In this document: in pieces, positions 24,126 to 33,266 of the stretch
Layout of the letters: the number at the start of each line of letters is the position of its first letter
How positions within the stretch are numbered: position 1 is the stretch's first letter
Assembly (NCBI RefSeq): GCF_013403875.1
Contig: NZ_JACBNX010000007.1
Coordinates: forward strand, 1 to 64,000
From: Burkholderia guangdongensis
GTDB lineage: Bacteria > Pseudomonadota > Gammaproteobacteria > Burkholderiales > Burkholderiaceae
Reading direction: 5' to 3'
DNA: 64,000 nt
The notes under the pieces: model-generated
Seen by the model: only the letters and a program-made list of their open reading frames with translations
Told to the model about the DNA's origin: nothing
Database searches by the model: none
Translations under genes and position numbers: made by a program

Positions 24126-27100
24126 ATGCGCTGCGCAATCTGCGGATCCGACAATCCGGCCGGAGCCGGCTCGTGCGAGTCGTGCGGCGCGGCGCTGCCG
24201 CGCGCGTGCCCGCGCTGTGGCCACGCGGCGGACGCGTCGGCCAAGTTCTGCAGCGAATGCGGCGCGCCGCTGACCGATGCAAACGCCACGCGCCCCCCGA
24301 ACCCGGCGTTCGTCACGCGGCCGTCTCCCGCGCCGGTCCACTACACGCCGCGCCACCTCGCCGACCGGATCCGCGCCGAGCAGGCGGCGATGCAGGCGCG
24401 CGGCGAACCCGCGGGCGAACGCAAGACGATCACCGCGCTGTTCGCCGACATGGCCGGCTCCACCGCGCTGATTCACAACCTGGATCCGGAAGAGGCGCAG
24501 CATCTGATCGAGCCCGTCGTCGCGCTGATGATGGACGCGGTGCACTACTACGACGGCTACGTCGCGAAGTCGCTCGGCGACGGCATCCTCGCGCTGTTCG
24601 GCGCGCCGATCGCGCATGAGGACCACGCGCAGCGCGCGCTGTACGCGGCGCTGCGGATGCAGGACGCGATGCGCCGCCACGGCGACCGGATCCGTCTGGA
24701 GAAAGGCATTCCGCTGCAGATTCGCGTCGGGGTCCACACGGGTGAGGTCGTCGTGCGCTCGATCCGCACCGACGACCTGCACACCGATTACGATCCGGTC
24801 GGCCACACGATCCACATCGCGTCGCGGATGGAGGGCATCGCCGCGCCGTCGTCGATTCTGGTCAGCGAGCCGACGTACCGGCTCGCCGACGGCTATTTCG
24901 AGTTCAAGGCGCTCGGCGCCGCGCAGGTCAAAGGCATTCCGGAGCCGCTCGTCGTGCACGAGGTGCTCGGCCCGGGCCCGCTGCGCACGCGCCTTCAGCT
25001 CGCCGCGCGTCGCGGCCTCGCGCGGTTCGTCGGCCGCGAGACCGAGCTCGAGCACCTGCACCGCGCGCTGGGCGAGACGGCGGCGGGGCGCGGACAGGTC
25101 GTCGGCGTCGTCGGCGAGGCGGGCATCGGCAAGTCGCGGCTCTTTCACGAGTTCGTCGAGCGGTCGCGGCGCGGTTGCCTGGTGCTGGAAACGTTCTCCG
25201 TGTCGCACGGCAAGGCGTTCGCGTATCTGCCGCTGATCGAGCTGTTGAGAAACTACTTCCTGATCGGCGCGCACGACGACGCGCGCCGCTGCCGCGAAAA
25301 AGTGATGGGCAAGGTGCTGGCGCTTGATCGCGCGTTCGAGGGGCTGCTGCCTTACCTGCTCTATCTGCTCGGCGTCGGCGCCGGCGCCGGCGCTGCGGGT
25401 GGCGCAGAGGCCGGCGCAGAGGCCGGCGCAGGCGCCAGTGCAGGCGCCAGTGCAGGGGCCAGCGCAGGAGCCAGTGCAGGAGCCAGTGCAGGAGCCAGTG
25501 AAGCGGCGCTCGCGGACATGGACCCGCAGATCCGCCGTGACCGGACGTTCGACGCGATCGCTCAGTTGCTCGCGCGCGAGAGTCGCGATCAGCCGGTCGA
25601 GCTGCTGTTCGAGGATCTGCAATGGCTGGACCGCGAGACCGAGGCGTTTCTCGCGTACCTGATCGAGCGCGTCGCCGACACGCGGATTCTGCTGCTCGTG
25701 AACTACCGGCCGGAGTATGCGCCCGCATGGGCGCAACTCGGCGCGCATGCGCCGCTGCGGCTCGAGCCGCTCGGCGCCGGCGATGCGCAGGGCCTGCTCG
25801 CGGCGCTGCTCGGCGACGACCGCACGCTCGCGCCGCTCACGCGTCTGATCCTCGAGAAGACCGAGGGCAATCCGTTCTTCATCGAGGAGGTGGTCCGGAC
25901 GCTGGCCGAGGAGCAGGCGCTGCTCGGCGAGCCCGGCCGCTACCGGATCGAGCGCACGCCGGCCGCGCTGCACATTCCGGCGACCGTGCAGGGCGTGCTC
26001 GCCGCGCGGATCGACCGGCTGCCGATCGCCGAAAAGGAGCTGCTGCAGACTCTCGCGGTGATCGGCAAGGCGTTTCCGTTCAGTCTGGTTCAGCGCATTT
26101 GCGGCGGCCGGCTCGCGCGCACCGACGACGAGCTGCGCGGCCGGCTCGCGTATCTGGAGACCGCGGAGTTCATCGACGAGCGGCCCGCGTTTCCGGACGT
26201 CGAGTACACGTTCAAGCACGCGCTGACGCAGGAAGTCGCCGGCCACTCGCTGCTGTCGGAGCGGCGCGCGGCGCTGCACGAACTCACCGCGCAGGCGATC
26301 GAGACGCTGTTCGCGAATCGGATCGCCGACTATTGCAGCGAGCTCGCGCACCACTACAGTCTGAGCGGCAATATCCCGAAGGCCGTCGAATATCTGCATC
26401 GCAGCGCGGAGCAGGCGCTTCGGCATTCCGCGCATCTCGACGCGATGCGGCATCTCGGCGTGGCGGTCGATCTGCTCAAGCGCTTGCCGGACACGCCCGA
26501 GCGCGCGCGTCAGGAGTTGCCGCTGCTGCTGGCGCTCGGGCCGGCGTTGATGGTGTTGCGCGGTTTTGCGTCGTCGGAGGTCGAGGCGACCTACACGCGC
26601 GCGCTTGCGCTGTGCGAGCAGATCGGCGAGACGTCGCAGGTCTTTCCGGTGCAGCTCGGGCTCAGAACCTACTATCAACTGCGCGCCGAATACGTGACCG
26701 CGCGCGAGATCAGCAGGCGCTTGCTCCGCATCGCCGAGCAGGCGAACGATCCGGAACTGCTCGTCGAGGCGCACGGCGCGCTCGGCACGAACCTGTTCTT
26801 CCTCGGCGATCTCGGCGCCGCCCGCGCGCATCTGGAGCAGGCGCTAGCGCTCTACGATCCCGATGAGCACCAGACGCATATCTACGTGTCCGGCGTGGAT
26901 CCGGGCATTCGCGCGATGAACTGTCTGAGCGGCCTGCTGTGGCAACTCGGCTACCCCGATCAGGGCGCGCGGCAGTGCGACGCGATGCTCGCGCTGGCGC
27001 GACGAATCGCGTATGCGCCGACGCTCGCGCTGGTGCTGACGTTCTCGGCTCTGATGCGTGTGCTGAGAGGCGAGGCGGCGCCGGCCCGCGAGAGCGCGGA

Positions 27101-27674
27101 GGCCGTGATCACGCTCGCGACCGAGCAGGGATTTCCGGTCTGGCTCGCATTGGGAAAGACGCTGCGTGGCTGGGCGCTGACCGAGCAAGGCAGCCTGCAG
27201 GACGGGATCGCGCAGATGCGCGACGGGCTCGACGCTTACCACGCGACCGGCGCCGAGATGCAGCGCACGCTGTATCTGGCGATACTCGCCGATCGCTACC
27301 TGAAAGCGGGCGACATCGACGCCGGACTCGGCGCGATCGACGAAGCGATGTCGATGGTGGGGCGATCCGGCGAGCATTGCTACGAGTCCGAGCTGCATCG
27401 TGTCAAGGGATGCCTGCTGCTGCGCGCATCCGCGCGCGACGAAGAGGCGGAGCGCTGTTTCGGCAACGCGATCGCGATCGCCCGCGATCAGCGCGCGCGG
27501 TCGTTCGAGTTGCGTGCGACGTCGAACCTCGCGCATTTGTGGCAGCGCAAAGGCAAGACCGCCGAAGCGCGGCAGAGGTTGACCGACGTCTATCGCACAT
27601 TCACGGAAGGCTTCGACACCGCCGACCTACGGGAAGCGAAAGCATTGCTCGACACATTGCAGGCGCTCGCCTGA
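24126..27674 (+). CDS. Zinc-ribbon / class III nucleotide cyclase / STAND-type ATPase / TPR protein
   Basis: A 1182-residue multidomain cytoplasmic protein. Residues 1-50: double zinc ribbon (CAIC, CESC, CPRC, CSEC). About 95-275: class III adenylate/guanylate cyclase domain with metal Asp residues in FADMAGST (D108) and GDGILALFG (D152); the usual transition-state Asn position reads His (IHIASRM). About 305-560: AAA/STAND ATPase with Walker A GEAGIGKS near 330 and Walker B LLFEDLQWLD, interrupted by an Ala/Gly/Ser repeat (about 426-459). The rest is TPR-like helices. The start at 24126 is preceded by AAAGGA. A patatin gene follows after 30 bp, so it may control or share the lipase's pathway. 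Confidence 0.85.
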   Translation: MRCAICGSDNPAGAGSCESCGAALPRACPRCGHAADASAKFCSECGAPLTDANATRPPNPAFVTRPSPAPVHYTPRHLADRIRAEQAAMQARGEPAGERKTITALFADMAGSTALIHNLDPEEAQHLIEPVVALMMDAVHYYDGYVAKSLGDGILALFGAPIAHEDHAQRALYAALRMQDAMRRHGDRIRLEKGIPLQIRVGVHTGEVVVRSIRTDDLHTDYDPVGHTIHIASRMEGIAAPSSILVSEPTYRLADGYFEFKALGAAQVKGIPEPLVVHEVLGPGPLRTRLQLAARRGLARFVGRETELEHLHRALGETAAGRGQVVGVVGEAGIGKSRLFHEFVERSRRGCLVLETFSVSHGKAFAYLPLIELLRNYFLIGAHDDARRCREKVMGKVLALDRAFEGLLPYLLYLLGVGAGAGAAGGAEAGAEAGAGASAGASAGASAGASAGASAGASEAALADMDPQIRRDRTFDAIAQLLARESRDQPVELLFEDLQWLDRETEAFLAYLIERVADTRILLLVNYRPEYAPAWAQLGAHAPLRLEPLGAGDAQGLLAALLGDDRTLAPLTRLILEKTEGNPFFIEEVVRTLAEEQALLGEPGRYRIERTPAALHIPATVQGVLAARIDRLPIAEKELLQTLAVIGKAFPFSLVQRICGGRLARTDDELRGRLAYLETAEFIDERPAFPDVEYTFKHALTQEVAGHSLLSERRAALHELTAQAIETLFANRIADYCSELAHHYSLSGNIPKAVEYLHRSAEQALRHSAHLDAMRHLGVAVDLLKRLPDTPERARQELPLLLALGPALMVLRGFASSEVEATYTRALALCEQIGETSQVFPVQLGLRTYYQLRAEYVTAREISRRLLRIAEQANDPELLVEAHGALGTNLFFLGDLGAARAHLEQALALYDPDEHQTHIYVSGVDPGIRAMNCLSGLLWQLGYPDQGARQCDAMLALARRIAYAPTLALVLTFSALMRVLRGEAAPARESAEAVITLATEQGFPVWLALGKTLRGWALTEQGSLQDGIAQMRDGLDAYHATGAEMQRTLYLAILADRYLKAGDIDAGLGAIDEAMSMVGRSGEHCYESELHRVKGCLLLRASARDEEAERCFGNAIAIARDQRARSFELRATSNLAHLWQRKGKTAEARQRLTDVYRTFTEGFDTADLREAKALLDTLQALA
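25401..25502 (+). repeat. 12-bp tandem repeat inside the cyclase/ATPase gene
   Basis: Two copies of GGCGCAGAGGCC, a half unit GGCGCA, then six near-identical 12-base units of the form GG(C/G/A)GCCAG(T/C)GCA. In protein this is GAEA units followed by six GASA units. The number is a multiple of three bases, so copy changes stay in frame. It lies between Walker A and Walker B of the ATPase domain. Confidence 0.9.
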
Positions 27675-27704
27675 CGCCGATCCGCACCGACGAGGAGAAT
27701 GAAG

Positions 27705-28754
27705 ATGGCAACGAACCCGACCGGACATCGGAGCCGTGAAGAACACAAGCCGGTCGCGCTCGCGTTGCAGGGCGGCGGGATGCACGGCGCGTTCACGTGG
27801 GGCGTGCTCGACCGGCTGCTCGAGGACGGCCGGCTCGACGTCGAAGGCGTGAGCGCGACGAGCGCCGGCGCGATGAATGCGGTCGTGCTCGCGTACGGGT
27901 TGCAGCAGGGCGGCGCGGACGGCGCGCGCGGCGCGCTGCACGATTTCTGGCTGGCCGTCGCGGAATCGGCCGAGCGCTACAACCCGCTGCGCTGGATACC
28001 GTGGCTGAAAGGCACGCACAGCTTCGGGCTCGACCATTCGCCGATGTACGCGTTCGCGGACATGATGCTGCGCATTTTCTCGCCGTATCAGTTCAACCCG
28101 GGCAACCTGAATCCGCTGCGCGAGGTGCTGGAGAGCAAGGTCGATTTCGCCGCGTTGCGCAAGCGTTGCCCGATCGGCCTCTATCTGTGCGCGACGAACG
28201 TCGAGACCGGCAAGATCCGGATCTTCACGGGCGACGACGTCAGCGCGGACGCGGTGCTCGCGTCCGCGTGCGTGCCGACGCTGTTCCAGGCGGTGACGAT
28301 CGACGGCGAGCACTACTGGGACGGCGGCTTCATGGGCAACCCGGCGATCTTCCCGCTGATTTACCACTGCGATACGCACGACGTGGTGATCGTCCACATC
28401 AATCCGGTCGTGCGGCGCGGCGTGCCGACCACCGCGGCCGACATTCTGAACCGGATCAACGAGGTGAGCTTCAATTCGTCGCTGATGCGCGAGTTGCGCG
28501 CGATCGCGTTCGTGACGACGCTGATCCAGCAGGGCAAGGTCGATCGCGGCGAGATGAAGGAGATGCTGATTCATTCGATCCGGTCCGACGACACGATGAG
28601 CGCGCTCAGCGTGTCGAGCAAGTACAACGCGGATTGGGATTTCCTCTGCAAGCTGCGCGACAGCGGGCGGCGCGAGGCCGATGCGTGGCTCGCGAAGCAC
28701 TACCATGACGTCGGCCAGCGATCGAGCGTCGATATCCGGCAAGCGTTTCTCTGA
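27705..28754 (+). CDS. Patatin-like phospholipase family protein
   Basis: A 349-residue patatin-fold acyl hydrolase. The oxyanion hole LQGGGMHGAF is at 22-30, the nucleophile segment SATSAGAMN places S53 (the usual first Gly of GxSxG is Ala here), and the catalytic Asp is in WDGGFMG (D206). No signal peptide, so it acts in the cytoplasm or is exported by another route. I chose the second ATG because its spacing from the GAGGAGA site is right; the first ATG (27699) abuts the site. It follows the cyclase/ATPase gene by 30 bp and is probably cotranscribed. Confidence 0.9.
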   Translation: MATNPTGHRSREEHKPVALALQGGGMHGAFTWGVLDRLLEDGRLDVEGVSATSAGAMNAVVLAYGLQQGGADGARGALHDFWLAVAESAERYNPLRWIPWLKGTHSFGLDHSPMYAFADMMLRIFSPYQFNPGNLNPLREVLESKVDFAALRKRCPIGLYLCATNVETGKIRIFTGDDVSADAVLASACVPTLFQAVTIDGEHYWDGGFMGNPAIFPLIYHCDTHDVVIVHINPVVRRGVPTTAADILNRINEVSFNSSLMRELRAIAFVTTLIQQGKVDRGEMKEMLIHSIRSDDTMSALSVSSKYNADWDFLCKLRDSGRREADAWLAKHYHDVGQRSSVDIRQAFL

Positions 28755-28875
28755 ATCGATCCGCCTATTCCTCCCACGTTTTCCCCTATGGCCGGGGGCC
28801 CGTGCCCGTCGATAAATTCGGATCGGAACCCGATGCGGGGTCCGGTATCGATAACGACAGTCGGGAGACAAACAA

Positions 28876-29976
28876 TTGAGAGCGACGTGGGCCAAAGCGT
28901 GGATTGCATCCGCGATGTTCGTCATGCTGGGTAGCGTGCTGACCGCGTGCGGCGACGGCACGAGCGACAACCGGACCGAGATCCGGTCCGTCACGGTGTT
29001 CGGCGACAGCCTGAGCGACGTGGGCACGTATCACGCGGCGACCGGAGATCCCGCGAATCCGGGCAAGTTCACCGTGAATCCGGGCAACGTGTGGGTCGAG
29101 AACGTCGCCGCGTTCTACGGCCTGACGGTCACGCCGAACCGTTCGCTGACGATGGACAAGGACGCCAGCGGCGGCGCGACCACGCAAGTGGGTACGGCCA
29201 CCGTGATCGGCGGAAACGGTTATGCGGAAGGCGGCGCACGCGTGTCGCAACTCCCGAGCGAAAGCGGCGTCGGCAACAATCAGCTGGTCTCGCCGGTGAC
29301 GCAGCAGGTCGCGCGTTACCTGGCCGCGCACGGATCGTTTTCGCCGAACGCGCTCGTGATCGTCGACGGCGGCGCGAACGACACGTATGCGCAGTTCAGC
29401 GCGATGTGCTGGGGGACCGACGACAACGGTATCGGCGCCGGCAACACGACGCTCGACGTCGCGACGGCCGCGATCGCGAAGGCCGCGAACGACGAGGTCG
29501 CGCTGGTCAGGCAGATCGTGAACAACGGTGCGCGCGCCGTGCTGGTCGCGTCCGCCGGCGACTGGAGCGTGAACCCGTTCGGCCGCCAGTATCTGTCGAG
29601 CGCGTACCAGAGCACCGGGTGCTACACGCCGGTGCCGGCGTCGCAGATCTCCGCGTGGACGACGCAGTTCGATCAGATCCTGTCCGCCGGCGTGGCGAAC
29701 CTGCCGGGCGTGATCTACCTGGATACGTCGGCCGTATTCGGCGACGTGATCGCGAATCCGGCAAACTACGGCTTCGTCAACGTCACCGATCCGGCCTGCA
29801 ACAACACGACGCCGACGAACAGCGCGGTATTCTGCACGGACGCGACGCTCGTGTCGCCGAATGCCACGCAGACGTACTTCTGGTCCGATGCGTTCCATCC
29901 GACGCCGCACGGGCACGCGATCCTGTCGGATCGGGCGCTGGCGTTGCTGATGCAGTACACGAGGCAGCCGGACTAA
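28876..29976 (+). CDS. GDSL/SGNH-family lipoprotein esterase (TTG start)
   Basis: A 366-residue SGNH hydrolase. The start is TTG at 28876, after GGGAGACAAACAA; this gives a proper lipoprotein signal with lipobox LTAC (C25), whereas the next ATG would lose part of it. Block I FGDSLSD carries the nucleophile S45, block III is GGAND near 170, and the C-terminal block V DAFHPTPHGH holds the catalytic Asp/His. It matches outer-membrane-anchored GDSL esterases that cleave lipid or other esters. The M81 peptidase gene begins 25 bp later. Confidence 0.88.
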   Translation: MRATWAKAWIASAMFVMLGSVLTACGDGTSDNRTEIRSVTVFGDSLSDVGTYHAATGDPANPGKFTVNPGNVWVENVAAFYGLTVTPNRSLTMDKDASGGATTQVGTATVIGGNGYAEGGARVSQLPSESGVGNNQLVSPVTQQVARYLAAHGSFSPNALVIVDGGANDTYAQFSAMCWGTDDNGIGAGNTTLDVATAAIAKAANDEVALVRQIVNNGARAVLVASAGDWSVNPFGRQYLSSAYQSTGCYTPVPASQISAWTTQFDQILSAGVANLPGVIYLDTSAVFGDVIANPANYGFVNVTDPACNNTTPTNSAVFCTDATLVSPNATQTYFWSDAFHPTPHGHAILSDRALALLMQYTRQPD

Positions 29977-30001
29977 TGTGAACCGCCACGGAATCCGCTC
30001 G

Positions 30002-31486
30002 ATGAAAATCCTGATCGCCCGCATGTGTCACGAGACCAACACGTTCTCTCCGGTCGCGACGCCGCTCGCGTCGTTCGGCCTCGACGGCCCGGACTACGGC
30101 GAGCAAGCGTATCGCGCGAACAAGGGGATGCGCACCGCGATGAGCGCGTTCATCGACGCGGCGGAGCGCGAAGGCGCCGAGATCGTGACGCCGATCTCGG
30201 CGGTTGCGTATCCGAGCGGACCGGTCGCGGCCGATGCGTACGACGCGATCTGCGACACGATCGTCGCGGCCGCGCCGGGCTGCGACGCGGTGATGCTCGA
30301 TCTGCACGGCGCGATGGTCGCCGAGCAGACGCCGGACGGCGAAGGCGATCTGCTCGCGCGCGTGCGGGCGGCATTGCCCGATGCGCCGATCGCGGTCGCG
30401 CTCGATCTGCACGGCAACGTCACGCAAAAGATGATCGATCACGCGGACGTGATCGTCAGCTTCAAGACCTATCCGCACATCGACATGTACGAGACCGGCG
30501 AGCACGCGGCGCGGCTGCTGCTCGAGCGCATTCACGGCCGCGCGCGGCCGGTGCTCGCATGGCGCCGGCCGCCGCTGATGACGTCGACGCTCCACAGCGC
30601 GACGGCCGAGGGCGCGATGCGGCGTGCGGTCGACGCCGCGCGCGCGGCCGAGGCCGACGGGATGCTCGCGGTGTCGATCCTCGCGGGGTTCTCGCTCGCG
30701 GACATCCCGGCGCCGTGCATCAGCGTCGTGGTGGTCGGCGACGGCGATGCGGCCGCGGCCGATGCGGTCGCCGAGCGGATCGCGCGGCAGATCTGGGACG
30801 ATCGCGGCGACTTCGTCTATCCCAGCGCGCCGCTCGCCGAATCGGTCGCGCAAGCGGCGGCGCTCGCGCGCGGCGCGGACAAGCCGGTGCTGATGCTCGA
30901 TCACGGCGACAACTGCATGTCCGGCGGCACATGCGACACGATGGATCTGCTCGAGGAAGCGCTCGCGCAGGGGCTAGACGGGATCGTCGGCGGGCCGCTG
31001 TGCGATCCGGAGGCAGTCGCCGCGCTGATCGCGGCGGGCGTCGGCGCGACGGCGACCGTGAAGCTCGGCAACAAGCAGCCGTCGCACGGCGGCGCGCAGC
31101 GTGCACCGTTCGACGCGACCGGCATCGTGCGCGCGATCACCGACGGCGAATACGTGATCAGCGGGCCGACCTACACGGGCGAGCGCGTCGGCATGGGGCG
31201 CGCGGCGGTGCTCGACATCGGACGCGCGACGCTCGTCGTCACCGAGCGCACGCACGAGCCGTGGGATCTGGGCGTGTTCGAGAGCGTCGGCATCGATCCG
31301 CGGCGCGCGCGCTTTCTGTGGCTGAAGTCGCGGATGTACTGCCGCCCGGTGTTCGTGCCGATCGCGTCGGCGCTCGTCGAATGCGACAGCCGAGGCATGA
31401 CTGGCTCCGACTACGCGCTGTTCCATTTCGAGCGCGTCGCGCGGCCGGTCTATCCGCTCGACGCGCAGACGACCTGGAGCGCGTGA
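30002..31486 (+). CDS. M81 family metallopeptidase (MlrC-like)
   Basis: A 494-residue protein of the M81/MlrC family, named for the microcystin-degradation enzyme MlrC. The N-terminal domain begins KILIARMCHETNTFSPV, with a HETNTF metal-site signature, followed by a DLHGAMV motif and LDLHGNVTQKM, a second His-containing signature. The C-terminal domain contains DHGDNCMSGGTCD. The start is ATG at 30002; a GTG at 29978 would add eight residues. Real substrates of Burkholderia members are not known. It is probably cotranscribed with the GDSL gene. Confidence 0.88.
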   Translation: MKILIARMCHETNTFSPVATPLASFGLDGPDYGEQAYRANKGMRTAMSAFIDAAEREGAEIVTPISAVAYPSGPVAADAYDAICDTIVAAAPGCDAVMLDLHGAMVAEQTPDGEGDLLARVRAALPDAPIAVALDLHGNVTQKMIDHADVIVSFKTYPHIDMYETGEHAARLLLERIHGRARPVLAWRRPPLMTSTLHSATAEGAMRRAVDAARAAEADGMLAVSILAGFSLADIPAPCISVVVVGDGDAAAADAVAERIARQIWDDRGDFVYPSAPLAESVAQAAALARGADKPVLMLDHGDNCMSGGTCDTMDLLEEALAQGLDGIVGGPLCDPEAVAALIAAGVGATATVKLGNKQPSHGGAQRAPFDATGIVRAITDGEYVISGPTYTGERVGMGRAAVLDIGRATLVVTERTHEPWDLGVFESVGIDPRRARFLWLKSRMYCRPVFVPIASALVECDSRGMTGSDYALFHFERVARPVYPLDAQTTWSA

Positions 31487-31559
31487 CGCGCGGCGGCGAT
31501 GCGCGATCGATCGGCGGTCGCGTGACGCATGCCCGATAAGCGAATCGGGCGCGATTCGA

Positions 31560-31603
31560 GATCAATGCGTGATCAATGCGCGATCAATGCGCGATCAATG
31601 CGC
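31560..31603. repeat. Four tandem copies of an 11-bp repeat
   Basis: GATCAATGCGT followed by three copies of GATCAATGCGC, head to tail. The last copy covers the stop codon of the minus-strand hydrolase gene, and the array lies between two convergent genes. Copy number could vary between strains. Confidence 0.9.
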
Positions 31604-32383
31604 GCTGGCGGTGAGCCAACCGTGAATCGCATCGAGCACGTGCTGCTCGATGCCGAGATAGCCGTGCGGCGACTGCGCGCCGCATTCGGCGCGCGCGGTG
31701 CCGCCGCCGGCTGTGCTCGACACCGCGATGAAATCGAAATGGTTCGCGTCGGCGACCCGCTTCGCCGCATCGAACGGCGCGACGGCGCAGCCGTCGTGCT
31801 CGTTCGACAGCACGAGCACGCGCGCGCTATTACCGTCCCAGCTCAGCCCGGACAGGCCGGCCTGCCCGCCTTTCGCGATCGTGACGGGCGACGTCAGCAC
31901 GTACGCGTCGGCGAGCGCGGGCGTGCGCTTCAGCACGTTGCCGACCGTGATCGTGCCGCGGCTCGTGCCGACGAGCACGATCTTCGACGACGGATAGCGC
32001 TTGCGCAGCTCGGCGACCGTCGCGGCGACGTCCTGCTGCGCGGCCTCGCTGAGGCGGAACACGTCGTTCATGCCGCCGGACTGGTCGGACGGCGCATCGA
32101 ACAGCACGGCGGCATCGCCGGTGTTCGTCCAGTACGGGGCGGTGCGCACGAGGAAATTGCCGCCCATCCGGACGGCGCCGCCGCCGTTGATCCCGAGCGC
32201 GCCGTCGCCGCCGGCGAACAGCACGACGACCCACGGCGGGTTCTGCGACGCCGCGTCGACGTAGATATTTTCGGTGATGCCGTCGCGGCTCGGGATCGTC
32301 AGCAGTCCGGCCGCGTGCGCGGCTGCCGGTAGCGAAAGGGCGGCGAGCAGCGTCGCGGCTGCGGCAAGCGTGGCGGTTTTCAT
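31595..32383 (-). CDS. Exported alpha/beta-hydrolase, paralogue of 22993-23850
   Basis: A 262-residue exported protein. Signal peptide about 1-25 (AAATLLAALSLPAAAHAAG). Core motifs match the gene at 22993: GGDGAL oxyanion region, VGTSRGT elbow (S141), SNEHDGC acidic strand and SPHGYLGI terminal His. The start at 32383 has GAAGAGA at good spacing and fits the signal peptide; the open frame extends 14 codons further. It is convergent to the M81 gene and its stop lies within an 11-bp tandem repeat. Confidence 0.82.
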   Translation of the reverse strand: MKTATLAAAATLLAALSLPAAAHAAGLLTIPSRDGITENIYVDAASQNPPWVVVLFAGGDGALGINGGGAVRMGGNFLVRTAPYWTNTGDAAVLFDAPSDQSGGMNDVFRLSEAAQQDVAATVAELRKRYPSSKIVLVGTSRGTITVGNVLKRTPALADAYVLTSPVTIAKGGQAGLSGLSWDGNSARVLVLSNEHDGCAVAPFDAAKRVADANHFDFIAVSSTAGGGTARAECGAQSPHGYLGIEQHVLDAIHGWLTASAH

Positions 32384-32523
32384 CGTGGTCTCTTCGTCGT
32401 GGGCGGTTTTCTGGCGGCGGGGCAAAGCGGTGCCGCTGAAATTATAGGCATGCTGAATTCGGCGGTGGACTGCTCTATGCTGTATTCAATCGCCGCATTC
32501 ATTCACGACCGACGGGAGATCGC

Positions 32524-32778
32524 ATGGAATCGACCGACAGGAAAATCTGGTTCCGGGCCAAGCGCTACGGTTGGGGATGGGGGCTGCCGGTTGCGTGGCA
32601 GGGGTGGGTGGTCCTGTTCGTGTACGCGCTTGGCATCGCCGCGATTGTCACGTGGCTGCCGCCCGAGAAATCACCGGGCGCGTTTGGGATCGGCGTGCTC
32701 GCGTTGTCCGTGGTTCTCGTCGCGATTTGCTGGATGAAAGGCGAAAAGCCGAAGTGGCGGTGGGGCGGCGACGAGTAG
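32524..32778 (+). CDS. Small inner-membrane protein
   Basis: An 84-residue protein with two predicted membrane helices (about 24-43 and 53-70) and a Trp-rich, basic C-terminus (WMKGEKPKWRWGGDE). A GACGGGAGATCGC element precedes the ATG. No family recognised. It lies alone, convergent with the end of tssE 25 bp away, and is probably not part of the T6SS transcript because it is on the opposite strand. Confidence 0.65.
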   Translation: MESTDRKIWFRAKRYGWGWGLPVAWQGWVVLFVYALGIAAIVTWLPPEKSPGAFGIGVLALSVVLVAICWMKGEKPKWRWGGDE

Positions 32779-32803
32779 AAGCGACTCATGCTGCCTATTC
32801 CCA

Positions 32804-33253
32804 TCAGAAACCCCGACTCGCGTGCGCGTCTTCCTTTTCCTTGATCCTCCTTGTCACCCGCATCCGACCCGGCGGCTCGAAGTACGTGCCGAATCGCACG
32901 AGCCCGGCCTTCTTCAGATGGCACGTCATCTCGAAGCTCACGAGCACGCCCGGGTCGTCGTTCTCGAGGATCTCGACGTCGATCGAATGGATGCGCGGCT
33001 CGTATTTCAGCAGCGTCGCTTCCATCTGCTCCTTGAGCATGTGCGCGGAGGCCGGCAGCGCCTTGTAGATGTTCGTCAGGTCCGGCAGGCCGTAGTCGGG
33101 CAGATGCTTGAGCGCGCCGGCGCGCGCGTTCAGAATGCGCCGCACGTTCTGCTGCACGCTCAGGCATTCCAGTGTCCGGTCGTCGTACGCATCGAGCGGT
33201 TCGCCGCCGATCTGCCCGAGCAGCATGTCGTAAAGGGAAGGGCCTGCCGGCAC
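32804..33253 (-). CDS. tssE: T6SS baseplate subunit TssE (gp25-like)
   Basis: A 149-residue gp25-like protein: SLYDMLLG at the N-terminus, VQQNVRRILNARAGALKHLPDYGLPDL (the family's helical core with the LNTR-like region), a KYEPRI strand and VSFEMTC near the end. It helps nucleate sheath polymerisation in the baseplate with TssF, TssG and TssK. It is the last gene of the minus arm, 13 bp after tssH. Confidence 0.92.
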   Translation of the reverse strand: MPAGPSLYDMLLGQIGGEPLDAYDDRTLECLSVQQNVRRILNARAGALKHLPDYGLPDLTNIYKALPASAHMLKEQMEATLLKYEPRIHSIDVEILENDDPGVLVSFEMTCHLKKAGLVRFGTYFEPPGRMRVTRRIKEKEDAHASRGF

Positions 33254-33266
33254 GGTGTCGCTCCAG

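Noticed and set aside
24105..26831. 908-codon open frame antisense to the cyclase/ATPase gene
   Set aside because: Arg/Ala/Gln-rich composition and no domain; a mirror of the high-GC sense gene.
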